Assembly (NCBI GenBank): GCA_934511165.1
Contig: CAKSWA010000025.1
Coordinates: 1 to 31,080 of the forward strand
Direction of reading: 5' to 3'
From: an uncultured Oscillospiraceae bacterium
GTDB taxonomy: Bacteria; Bacillota; Clostridia; Oscillospirales; Oscillospiraceae
Length of the DNA: 31,080 bases
The position numbers and the translations under genes are program-made. Numbering within the stretch: position 1 is the stretch's first letter; each line of letters starts with the position of its first letter. Under the pieces are notes generated by a model. It ran no database searches, was not told where the DNA came from, and worked only from the letters and a program-made list of their open reading frames with translations. Positions 24,391 to 31,080 of the stretch are shown here, one piece after another.

Positions 24391-25170
24391 ATGCCTGAGA
24401 TCATCGCCCGGCGCGCCTTTGCGCCGCTCTACATCTGGCTGGATATCGCGTTTCTTTGCGTGTTCACATATCTGCTGCTGCGAAAGAAAAAGTACATGAC
24501 GGTGCTCGTCGGGCTCGTGATGGGCGTGGTGTATATGCTCGTGGACTACGGTATCTTCCATCTTGTATGCCATTCGCGCAGCATTTCGGCGGGACACAGC
24601 CTCTTCTGGGTGCTGCTCTGGATGTCGATGAGTTACGGTTTTACAAATTTCGCGTGGATCTGGCTGTGGCTTTCCAAGGACGAGCATCTGCTCGAATGGT
24701 CGGTGCTGATCCTCGCATGGTGGTTCTGCTGTCCGCTCATCACGCGCACATTCGCCCCGGCGGCTGTGCCGGTCGTCATTGAGCGCACGACGGGCGCATA
24801 CCACGGATACATGGCCGCTATTTTGTTCATCGGGTATCTCGGCGTCATTGTCTATAACCTGATGCAGCCGGAGCGGGAAAAGCGGGTGAACATCCCGTGG
24901 ATCCTCGCCATCGGGGTGCTGGTGCAGTTCGGCTGGGAGGCGGGATTGCTGCTCGGCGGCATCCGCAGCGCTGGCCTTGCCGCAGAGAGCGCGCTGCACA
25001 CGCTCGTGGTAAATTCGCTGCTCGAAACGAACCTCGGCATGCCGTATGTTTATCTGATCTATGCGGCCTATTCCGCCCGGTTCACTGAGCAGCTTCACCG
25101 CCGGGAGGAGCCGCTCACACTCAACGCGCGTATCGCGGAAAATAACCGCGAGCGCGTCCGCGGACAATGA
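24391..25170 (+). CDS. Uncharacterised integral membrane protein
   Basis: A 259-residue protein with about seven hydrophobic segments (roughly 12-30, 37-55, 68-88, 98-118, 135-157, 168-188 and 203-228) and a charged cytoplasmic-type C-terminal tail ending in RERVRGQ. Many Trp residues lie in the centre (FAWIWLWLSK, LAWWFCC). I do not recognise the family and see no catalytic or transport motif. GGGGAGAGAG lies about 5 nt upstream of the start, and it has its own promoter and terminator, so it is likely expressed alone. Confidence 0.8.
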   Translation: MPEIIARRAFAPLYIWLDIAFLCVFTYLLLRKKKYMTVLVGLVMGVVYMLVDYGIFHLVCHSRSISAGHSLFWVLLWMSMSYGFTNFAWIWLWLSKDEHLLEWSVLILAWWFCCPLITRTFAPAAVPVVIERTTGAYHGYMAAILFIGYLGVIVYNLMQPEREKRVNIPWILAIGVLVQFGWEAGLLLGGIRSAGLAAESALHTLVVNSLLETNLGMPYVYLIYAAYSARFTEQLHRREEPLTLNARIAENNRERVRGQ

Positions 25171-25182
25171 AATAAACCGCTG

Positions 25183-25213
25183 GGGCGGCACGTCATTTTC
25201 TGATGTGCCGCCC
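25183..25213 (+). terminator. Terminator of the membrane protein gene
   Basis: A 13-bp stem with one G-U pair (25183-25195 with 25201-25213) and a TTTTC loop starts 13 nt after the stop. The following T tract is interrupted (GAACATTTTC), so strength is uncertain. Confidence 0.7.
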
Positions 25214-25223
25214 GAACATTTTC

Positions 25224-25252
25224 TTGTAAATATACAATAAACACGGTATTAT
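25224..25252 (+). promoter_or_regulatory. Promoter of the flavoprotein-hypA unit
   Basis: TTGTAA (25224-25229) and TATTAT (25247-25252) are 17 nt apart, 42 nt upstream of the start at 25295. An overlapping TATGAT (25250-25255) is an alternative -10 but would give a 20-nt spacer. Confidence 0.55.
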
Positions 25253-25294
25253 GATAGAGGAAATGATTTGAAAAAAGTATAGGGGGAAATCGAT

Positions 25295-27976
25295 ATGGCA
25301 AAGCTCAGACCAAAGATCGTGAAACTGGCAAAGGTTATCGGCGGCATTTCCGGCGCCGTCGTAAAGATCGACGAGAACGCGCCCGAATACTACAGCATGG
25401 CGAACATCGTCTCGGACGACGAGGCCGACATCGCCATCGCTGCCGGACTCCGACGGGAGCGCACGGCGGAGTATCTTGCAAAGAAGGTCGGAAAGACCGT
25501 GGCGGAAATCCAGAGCTCACTCGATAACCTTGTCGAGTACGGCATTTTCCGCCGCACGTATTCCGAAGAGTACGGCGAGGATACATACTTCATGCAGATC
25601 TTTGCGCCCGGCATTCTGGAAATGATGGTCAACAACCAGAAGTTGCTGCACGATCATCCGGAGGTCGGCCGCGCGTTTGAGGAATATACGCGCCTGCGTA
25701 TGGAAACGATGGGCCCGCTGCTGCCGGAGGGGTATGGCCTGATGCGCGTCGTCCCCGTGGAGGACGCCATCAAGGATATCCCCGGCGTGAGCCCCTACGA
25801 AAAGCTCTCGTACTATCTCGATAAATACGACACATTCTCCGTTTCCCCGTGCTCCTGCCGCAGCTCGCGCACGAGCATTGGCGACGGCTGCGGCCATCTG
25901 GACGAGGAGATGTGCATCCAGATGGGCAAGGGCGCGGAGCACTACATCCGCACCGGCCGTGCTCGCCAGATCACCCGCGAGGAGGCGCTGGAGATCATTC
26001 ACCGTGCCGAGGAAAACGGCCTCATGCACGATATCCCGAACATCGAAGAGCTTGGCGACAGTGCCGCCATCTGCAACTGCTGTTCGTGCGCGTGCTTTGG
26101 TCTGCGCGCGGGGCTGATGTTCGGCGCACGGGACGCCATCCGCTCCAACTTCGTCGCCGAGATTGACGAGGCAAAGTGCGTGGCGTGCGCGCAGTGCGTG
26201 GAGACCTGCCCCGGCAACGCGCTCCGGCTTGGCCAGAAGCTCTGCTCCTCCTGCGATCTGACACCGCCGGACTATCCCAAGCTCACCACGACGCTCAGCG
26301 TCCGCAAAACCTTCAATCCCGATTACCGCGAAAACTTCAAGGACACGCTCGACACCGGCACCGCCCCCTGCAAGGCGGCCTGCCCGGCGCACGTCCCCGT
26401 GCAGGGGTATCTGAAGCTCGCCGCGCAGGGACGGTACACCGACGCGCTCGAACTCATTAAAAAGGAAAATCCGTTCCCCGCGGTATGCGGCCGCATCTGC
26501 AACAAGGCGTGCGAGCGGGAATGCACCCGCGCCAGCGTGGACGAGGCCGTCGCCATCGACGAGGTCAAGCGCTTCATCGCCGATCACGACCGCAACGAGG
26601 AAACGCGCTTCGTCCCCAAAATGGTTAACCAGACGGGCAAACCGTATACGGAGAAAATCGCCGTTATCGGCGCCGGCCCCGCCGGCATGAGCTGCGCCTA
26701 CTATCTTGCCAACAAGGGCTACCCCGTCACCGTGTTCGACAAAAACCCGGTGCCCGGCGGCATGCTCACGCTCGGCATCCCGTCCTTCCGGCTGGAAAAG
26801 GACGTTCTGAATGCCGAGATCGACATCCTCCGCGAAATGGGCGTGGAGTTCCGCTGCGGTGTGGAGATTGGCAAAGATATCACCATCGCGCAGCTCCGCG
26901 AGCAGGGCTACAAGGGCTTCTATCTCGCCATCGGCGCGCAGAAGTCCCGTCCGCTCGGTATCCCCGGCGAGGAGCTTTCGGGCGTTACCGGCGGCATCGA
27001 GTTCCTGCGCGAGGTTAATCTCGGCCGCGCGCCCGCCGTCGGCAAAACGTGCGTCGTTATCGGCGGCGGCAACGTCGCGATGGACGTGTGCCGCAGCGCC
27101 GTGCGCCTCGGCGCGGAGAAAACCTACGTTGTCTACCGCCGCTCGGCGGAGGAAATGCCCGCCGACCCGGACGAAGTCCGCGAGGCAGCTGCCGAGGGCG
27201 TGGAGTTCCGCTATCTGAATGCTCCTGTGGAGATCGTTGGCGCGGACGGCAGGGTGACGGCGCTCAAAGTGGAGCTCATGGAGCTCGGCGAGCCGGACGC
27301 GAGCGGGCGGAGAAAGCCCGTCGGCACCGGGAAATTTGAGACCATCGCGGCGGACAGCATCATTCCCGCCGTCGGGCAGGTCATCGACTGGGGCAATCTC
27401 GATGTCGGCGCGCTCGAAACAACCGACAAAGGCACCGCCGTCGCGGACGGCCTTACGTACCAGACCGCGCAGAGCGACATTTTTGTCGGCGGCGACTGCT
27501 ATACCGGCCCCAAATTTGCCATCGACGCCATCGCCGCGGGCAAGGAAGCGGCCATCTCTCTCCACCGCTACGTCCATCCCGGCCAGACGCTCACCATGGG
27601 GCGCGACCGGCGCGAATACCATGCGCTGGACAAGAGCCACGCGCTGCTGGATATCTCGCATTTCGACAGCGGCAAGCGCCAGATGCCGGGCTACAACGCG
27701 GCAAAGGCAAAAACGTTCGCCGACGAGCGCGTGACGTTCACGCCCGAGCAGGTGCGCGCGGAAACGGCGCGCTGTCTCGAATGCGGCGTGACGAAAGTGG
27801 ATGCCTATCTCTGCATCGGCTGCGGCCTCTGCACCACGAAGTGCAAATTTGACGCCATCCATCTCAAAAAGGTGCGCGACTGGCACGCCGGCTCCTTTGA
27901 AACGCTGCCTATCAAGCTCGCCGAAGGTCTCGTCAAGCGCGGCGGCGGTCTCATCCGGCACGCGGTGGAGAAATAA
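25295..27976 (+). CDS. Multi-[4Fe-4S] GltD/NfnB-like FAD oxidoreductase with N-terminal winged-helix and Cys-rich domains
   Basis: An 893-residue soluble electron-transfer flavoprotein. Domains in order: a winged-helix-like segment (about 40-90); a Cys-rich region (C186, C188, C199, C207; C260, C262, C263, C265, C267); a ferredoxin site CVACAQCVETC (C295, C298, C301, C305) with C317 and C320; then a glutamate-synthase-small-subunit-type module. That module has an N-terminal Cys pattern (C359, C363, C398, C402, C406, C410), FAD loop GAGPAG (459-464), NAD(P)H loop GGGNVAMD (590-597) and the second FAD site IFVGGDCYTGPKFAIDAI. A C-terminal ferredoxin site ends it (C827, C830; C840, C843, C846, C850). 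At least three to four clusters are expected. AGGGGG lies 8 nt before the start. Electron partner and substrate are unknown; coupling to hypA hints at a hydrogenase link. Confidence 0.88.
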   Translation: MAKLRPKIVKLAKVIGGISGAVVKIDENAPEYYSMANIVSDDEADIAIAAGLRRERTAEYLAKKVGKTVAEIQSSLDNLVEYGIFRRTYSEEYGEDTYFMQIFAPGILEMMVNNQKLLHDHPEVGRAFEEYTRLRMETMGPLLPEGYGLMRVVPVEDAIKDIPGVSPYEKLSYYLDKYDTFSVSPCSCRSSRTSIGDGCGHLDEEMCIQMGKGAEHYIRTGRARQITREEALEIIHRAEENGLMHDIPNIEELGDSAAICNCCSCACFGLRAGLMFGARDAIRSNFVAEIDEAKCVACAQCVETCPGNALRLGQKLCSSCDLTPPDYPKLTTTLSVRKTFNPDYRENFKDTLDTGTAPCKAACPAHVPVQGYLKLAAQGRYTDALELIKKENPFPAVCGRICNKACERECTRASVDEAVAIDEVKRFIADHDRNEETRFVPKMVNQTGKPYTEKIAVIGAGPAGMSCAYYLANKGYPVTVFDKNPVPGGMLTLGIPSFRLEKDVLNAEIDILREMGVEFRCGVEIGKDITIAQLREQGYKGFYLAIGAQKSRPLGIPGEELSGVTGGIEFLREVNLGRAPAVGKTCVVIGGGNVAMDVCRSAVRLGAEKTYVVYRRSAEEMPADPDEVREAAAEGVEFRYLNAPVEIVGADGRVTALKVELMELGEPDASGRRKPVGTGKFETIAADSIIPAVGQVIDWGNLDVGALETTDKGTAVADGLTYQTAQSDIFVGGDCYTGPKFAIDAIAAGKEAAISLHRYVHPGQTLTMGRDRREYHALDKSHALLDISHFDSGKRQMPGYNAAKAKTFADERVTFTPEQVRAETARCLECGVTKVDAYLCIGCGLCTTKCKFDAIHLKKVRDWHAGSFETLPIKLAEGLVKRGGGLIRHAVEK

Positions 27977-28320
27977 TGCACGAGCTTGGAATCTGTGATG
28001 CGCTGCGGAAAATGGTCATGCGCATTGCCGCAGAAGAAGGCGCGGACAAAGTGACAAGCATCACCGTGGAGGTGGGGACGCTCTCCGGAGTCGTCCCCCG
28101 CTTCCTTGCCGACGGCTGGGAGGCCGTCACGGACGGCACGCCGCTTGAAGGAACCGAAATGCGGATCGAAACGGTGGACGGAACGGCGGAGTGTCTCGAC
28201 TGCGGCGCGGTGTTCACCGCCGATCTCAACGACCTGCGCTGCCCGGAGTGCCGGGGCGCAAAGCTCACGCCGCTCACAGGGCGGGAGCTCACGCTTAAAG
28301 AAATACTGCTCCCGGACTGA
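27976..28320 (+). CDS. hypA: Hydrogenase/urease nickel incorporation protein HypA
   Basis: A 114-residue metallochaperone that delivers nickel, with HypB, to [NiFe]-hydrogenase precursors. It starts with the nickel-binding MHE (H2) and has the zinc-site cysteines C73, C76, C89 and C92 as two CxxC pairs. Length is standard. Its ATG overlaps the stop of the flavoprotein gene by one base (TAATG), so translation is coupled. No hypB, other hyp gene or hydrogenase subunit is in the window, so its maturation target is elsewhere. Confidence 0.95.
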   Translation: MHELGICDALRKMVMRIAAEEGADKVTSITVEVGTLSGVVPRFLADGWEAVTDGTPLEGTEMRIETVDGTAECLDCGAVFTADLNDLRCPECRGAKLTPLTGRELTLKEILLPD

Positions 28321-28356
28321 ACACCCCGCTTTTCTGCGGAAACGTGCCGCAAGTCC

Positions 28357-28385
28357 TTGACGGGACGGGGAAATGCGCCTATTAT
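28357..28385 (+). promoter_or_regulatory. Promoter inside the hypA-ABC intergenic region
   Basis: TTGACG (28357-28362) and TATTAT (28380-28385) are exactly 17 nt apart, a near-consensus promoter. No protein gene follows on this strand; a run of hairpins and a terminator does. Confidence 0.6.
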
Positions 28386-28391
28386 ATGGCT

Positions 28392-28630
28392 AAAATCAAA
28401 CGAGACCCACTGCGTTAGGCTCTCGTTTGAAAAGGCTGCGGCTCGCCGCAGCGCACTCACTACGTTCGCACGTTTGCGAGCCGAGCTTGCCTATCGATGG
28501 CCGATTTTCTCCGACGCACATGTCGCCGGAGAAAATGATCAAAACTTTATTTGCGCCTGCGGGCGCAAACTCTGCGAGGCTTTTTGACAATCTGAAAGGC
28601 GCAGGTTCCGTATTGGGAACCTGCGCCTTT
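28392..28630 (+). ncRNA. Candidate structured small RNA or dispersed palindromic element
   Basis: This non-coding stretch of about 240 nt lies between a near-consensus promoter and a strong terminator. It contains stems 28396-28405/28421-28430 (10 bp), 28435-28441/28446-28452 (7 bp, CTCG loop), 28466-28470/28475-28479 (5 bp), 28504-28513/28527-28536 (10 bp) and 28550-28557/28562-28569 (8 bp). These cover most of the length. No ribosome site with a credible ORF is present. The density of independent stems suggests either a folded RNA or a mobile/dispersed palindromic repeat. I do not recognise it as a named RNA family. Confidence 0.45.
28595..28630. terminator. Bidirectional terminator between the hypA side and the ABC exporter operon
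   Basis: A perfect 15-bp stem (28595-28609 with 28616-28630) has a 6-nt loop with A and T tracts at its two ends. It would stop plus-strand transcription from the hypA side and minus-strand transcription from the ABC genes, whose last stop is at 28658. Confidence 0.88.
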
Positions 28631-28657
28631 TGCGCGTGTTGTATGTGCTGCGAGCGC

Positions 28658-30430
28658 TTAGGAAGCTTCTTCGAATTGACTGTTGTATAGATCGGCATAG
28701 AAGCCGCCGCGCTGCATAAGCTCGTCGTGCGTGCCGCTCTCGACTACGTCGCCGTCGCGCAGGACGAGAATTTTGTCCGCGTTTTTGATCGTGGACAGGC
28801 GGTGCGCGATCACAAAGCTGGTACGCCCCTTCGTGAGCTCGTCCATGGCCCGCTGGATCAAAACTTCCGTGCGGGTATCGACGGAGGAGGTCGCCTCATC
28901 GAGGATCAGCATGGGCGCATTTTGGAGCATAGCGCGGGCGATGGTGAGAAGCTGCTTCTGCCCGGCGGAAATGCCGGCGCTCTCGGAGAGCACCGTATCA
29001 AACCCCTGCGGCAGCGAGTGGACGAATTTGTCCAGCCCGCAGGCGCGGCAGACCTCTTCCAGCTGCTCGTCGGTGATGCCCTTCATGTTGTATACGAGAT
29101 TTTCACGCACCGTTCCTTCAAAGAGCCAGGTGTCCTGCAAGACCATGCTGAAAAGCGCGTGCACATCCTCCCGGCGCATGGCGGAGACCGGTACGCCGTC
29201 AATCGTTATGCTGCCGCCGTTGATCTCGAAAAAGCGCATGAGCAGATTGACCATCGTGGTTTTGCCCGCACCGGTCGGGCCGACGATGGCGACCTTCTGT
29301 CCGGGGAGCACCTCGGCGGAAAAGTCCCGGATGATGATCTTGTCCGGGTCACTCGGATAGCTGAACCGGACATGGTCAAAGCAGACCCTGCCGCGCACAT
29401 CGGTGAGCTTCGCGGTCTTTTCGCTCTCGTCGGGCATCTCCTCGCTTTCGAGAAAATCGAAGATGCGGTGCGCGGAGGCGGAGGCGGTCTGCATGTTCGT
29501 CATGCCCTGCGCCATCTGCGTCAGCGGCGAGGTGAAAAGCCGGACATACAGAATGAACGAGACGATCACGCCGAACTCGATCGTGCCGTTCATTGCGAGG
29601 ATCGAGCCGAGAACGCACACCGCGACATAGGCGATGTTGCCGACAATGTTCATAAGCGGCTGCATCATGCCGGAGAGAAACTGCGATCTCCAGTTCGCGT
29701 CGTAAACGGCGGCGTTGAGCGTATCGAACTGCGCGCCGATCTTCCGCCCGGCGCAGCTGAGCCGCACGACTTCATGCCCGGAGTACATTTCCTCCACATA
29801 CCCGTTCAGCGCGCCGAGACTTTTCTGCCGCGCGGCGAAATACCGCTGCGATCTGGACAGAATCAGCACCGTCAGCAGCATGCCAAGGAACGTCACGCCG
29901 ATGGAAACGAGCGCGAGCCGCCACTCGGTGACGAACATCATAAGGAGACAGCCGACAAACTGCGTGGCCGCGCTGATGATCGTGGGCAGGCTGTTCGTGA
30001 GTCCCTGCTGCAGGGTGGAAACGTCGTTTGTGATGCGGCTGAGAATGTCGCCCTGCGAGGTCGTGCCGAAATACTTCTGCGGCACGCGGTTGATCTTGGC
30101 GGAAAGCTCGCCGCGCATGCGGTAGGACATTTTCAGCGTGACGACAGACATCGTGTAGTGCTGGATAAAGCTGAAAACTGCACTGAGCACATAGATGACA
30201 GCAAGGAAAATGCCGACTTTGGCGATCGCCGCGAGATCGATGTTTCCGGTGAGGCCGTCCGACATCAGCGTGGCGATCCGGCCGATCTGGTTCGGCCCGA
30301 GGATCGTCATCACCGCGCTGAGCGCGGCGAGGATCAGCGCCAGGATGATGACGCCCATGCTTGAGCGCATATAGTCCGTAAGGCGCGGCACCGCGGAGCG
30401 GATGCCGCTTGCTTTATTGGTTCGTTTCAT
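28658..30430 (-). CDS. ABC exporter subunit, permease-ATPase fusion (second half of a heterodimer)
   Basis: A 590-residue type IV (ABCB-like) exporter half: six membrane helices in the first 320 residues, then a nucleotide-binding domain with Walker A GPTGAGKTT, Q-loop MVLQDTW, signature ISAGQ, Walker B MLILDEATS with the catalytic Glu, and H-loop IAHRLS. The signature departs from LSGGQ while Walker B and the switch His are intact, as seen in one member of asymmetric heterodimeric exporters. It starts 12 nt after the upstream ABC gene's stop, behind AAGGAGGG. Together they should export drugs, lipids or peptides; the substrate is unknown. Confidence 0.93.
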   Translation of the reverse strand: MKRTNKASGIRSAVPRLTDYMRSSMGVIILALILAALSAVMTILGPNQIGRIATLMSDGLTGNIDLAAIAKVGIFLAVIYVLSAVFSFIQHYTMSVVTLKMSYRMRGELSAKINRVPQKYFGTTSQGDILSRITNDVSTLQQGLTNSLPTIISAATQFVGCLLMMFVTEWRLALVSIGVTFLGMLLTVLILSRSQRYFAARQKSLGALNGYVEEMYSGHEVVRLSCAGRKIGAQFDTLNAAVYDANWRSQFLSGMMQPLMNIVGNIAYVAVCVLGSILAMNGTIEFGVIVSFILYVRLFTSPLTQMAQGMTNMQTASASAHRIFDFLESEEMPDESEKTAKLTDVRGRVCFDHVRFSYPSDPDKIIIRDFSAEVLPGQKVAIVGPTGAGKTTMVNLLMRFFEINGGSITIDGVPVSAMRREDVHALFSMVLQDTWLFEGTVRENLVYNMKGITDEQLEEVCRACGLDKFVHSLPQGFDTVLSESAGISAGQKQLLTIARAMLQNAPMLILDEATSSVDTRTEVLIQRAMDELTKGRTSFVIAHRLSTIKNADKILVLRDGDVVESGTHDELMQRGGFYADLYNSQFEEAS

Positions 30431-30442
30431 TTCCGTCCCTCC

Positions 30443-31080
30443 TTACGCGAGCTCCGCGGCGCTCAGCTGCGATGTTGCGATCTCGCGGTACACTTTGCAG
30501 AAGCGCATAAGCTCGTCGTGCGTTCCCATGCCGACGATCTCGCCGCGGTCGAGAACGAGGATCTTTTCGGCGTGGCGGATCGTGCTGATGCGCTGGGCGA
30601 CGATGATCTTCGTCACATCATGCAGCTCCCGGTTCAGACCCTCGCGCAGCTTCGCGTCCGTCCGGTAATCAAGCGCCGAGAACGAATCGTCAAAGACCAG
30701 GATTTCCGGCTTTCGCGCCAGCGCGCGGGCGATGGAAAGGCGCTGCTTCTGCCCGCCGGATACGTTGCGGCCGAGCTGCTCGATCTCGTAGTTCGTGCCC
30801 TCCGGCAGCTTATCCACAAACTCCTTTGCCTGCGAAAGCGCAATGGCGCTCTCAAGGTTTTCGCTGTCGCTTCCGGCAGCGCTCTCGCCGAAGAGTACGT
30901 TGTCGCGCACCGTTCCCGAGAAGAGAACGGCCTTCTGCGTGACATAGCCGAGCTTATCGTAGAGCGCATCGAAGGAATAGTCCTTCACGTTCACGCCGTC
31001 GACGAGCACCTCGCCCTCCGTCGCGTCGTAAAAGCGGGGGATGAGCTGGACGAGCGTTGTCTTGCCGCTGCCGGTCGCGC
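30443..31080 (-). CDS. ABC exporter subunit, C-terminal ATPase part (first half of a heterodimer), truncated by window edge
   Basis: About 212 C-terminal residues are visible; the membrane domain and start lie beyond the window. The first in-window residues are the Walker A loop (ATGSGKTTL). Then follow Q-loop VTQKAVLF, a canonical signature VSGGQKQR, Walker B ILVFDDS with Asp where the catalytic Glu should be, and AQRIST with Gln in place of the switch His. So this domain has a degenerate ATP site but supplies the good signature motif for its partner at 28658-30430. This complementary pattern strongly supports a heterodimer. Confidence 0.93.
   Translation of the reverse strand, partial: ATGSGKTTLVQLIPRFYDATEGEVLVDGVNVKDYSFDALYDKLGYVTQKAVLFSGTVRDNVLFGESAAGSDSENLESAIALSQAKEFVDKLPEGTNYEIEQLGRNVSGGQKQRLSIARALARKPEILVFDDSFSALDYRTDAKLREGLNRELHDVTKIIVAQRISTIRHAEKILVLDRGEIVGMGTHDELMRFCKVYREIATSQLSAAELA

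Noticed and set aside
25517..27961. An 814-codon minus-strand open frame opposite the flavoprotein gene
   Set aside because: The plus-strand protein has many conserved motifs. The antisense frame stays open only because of strong third-position GC bias and has no recognisable domain.
28386..28418. A 10-codon ORF (MAKIKRDPLR) right after the promoter at 28357-28385
   Set aside because: The ATG would be only a few bases from the transcription start, with no ribosome site, and it ends inside the first hairpin.
28396..28698. A 100-codon minus-strand ORF over the hairpin-rich region
   Set aside because: It spans several perfect hairpins and the terminator and overlaps the end of the ABC gene. 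The protein has no family features, so it is likely a spurious ORF of a structured element.
28727..30364. A 545-codon plus-strand open frame opposite the ABC exporter gene
   Set aside because: It is antisense to a full ABC exporter with all motifs. The composition (Arg/Asp/His/Glu) is that of a shadow frame.
1..31080. CRISPR arrays, tRNA or rRNA genes, insertion sequences, prophage genes
   Set aside because: I looked for evenly spaced direct repeats, cloverleaf-type sequence, transposase or integrase motifs and terminal inverted repeats, and saw none. The composition shift in the polysaccharide locus has no mobile-element gene attached.

Overview
The window reads as chromosome of an anaerobic, moderately GC-rich Firmicute, most likely a Clostridia/Oscillospiraceae-type gut bacterium. 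This is inferred from strong AGGAGG-like ribosome sites, sigma-A-type promoters, occasional GTG/TTG starts, lipoproteins with Pro/Thr/Glu-rich linkers, a Mop-type molybdenum hydroxylase, a multi-[4Fe-4S] flavoprotein and HypA. No single marker fixes the species.

Region 1 (1-6.7 kb): the end of rplQ (ribosomal protein L17) with its terminator; a secreted GH3 beta-N-acetylhexosaminidase lipoprotein; an unrecognised lipoprotein; then a divergent pair, a MarR repressor (minus strand) and a single-gene aldehyde oxidoreductase/xanthine dehydrogenase-like molybdo-iron-sulfur enzyme. The pair shares a compact control region with back-to-back -35 boxes and a perfect 18-bp palindromic operator.

Region 2 (6.7-24.3 kb): one long plus-strand surface-polysaccharide operon. 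Two promoters, a possible 29-codon leader ORF and a ribosome-site hairpin precede it. Gene order is: Wzy_C/O-antigen-ligase-like protein; PglF-like dehydratase, PglE-like aminotransferase and PglC-like priming transferase (a bacillosamine-type initiating sugar); GT2; two GT4; EpsG-like polymerase; TupA-like ATP-grasp; GT2; Wzx flippase; UDP-glucuronate 4-epimerase; UDP-glucose dehydrogenase; and a Wzz-like chain-length protein ending in what looks like a dead BY-kinase domain. The middle (about 12.6-20.3 kb) is visibly AT-richer than both ends, the usual mosaic of a serotype-variable core inside conserved flanks.

Region 3 (24.3-28.3 kb): an unrecognised membrane protein, then a two-gene unit made of a large winged-helix/[4Fe-4S]/GltD-like flavoprotein coupled (TAATG) to hypA.

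Region 4 (28.3-31.08 kb): a 337-bp intergenic stretch holding a good promoter, a run of strong hairpins and a terminator (a candidate small RNA or dispersed structured repeat), then a minus-strand heterodimeric ABC exporter pair whose first gene runs off the window.
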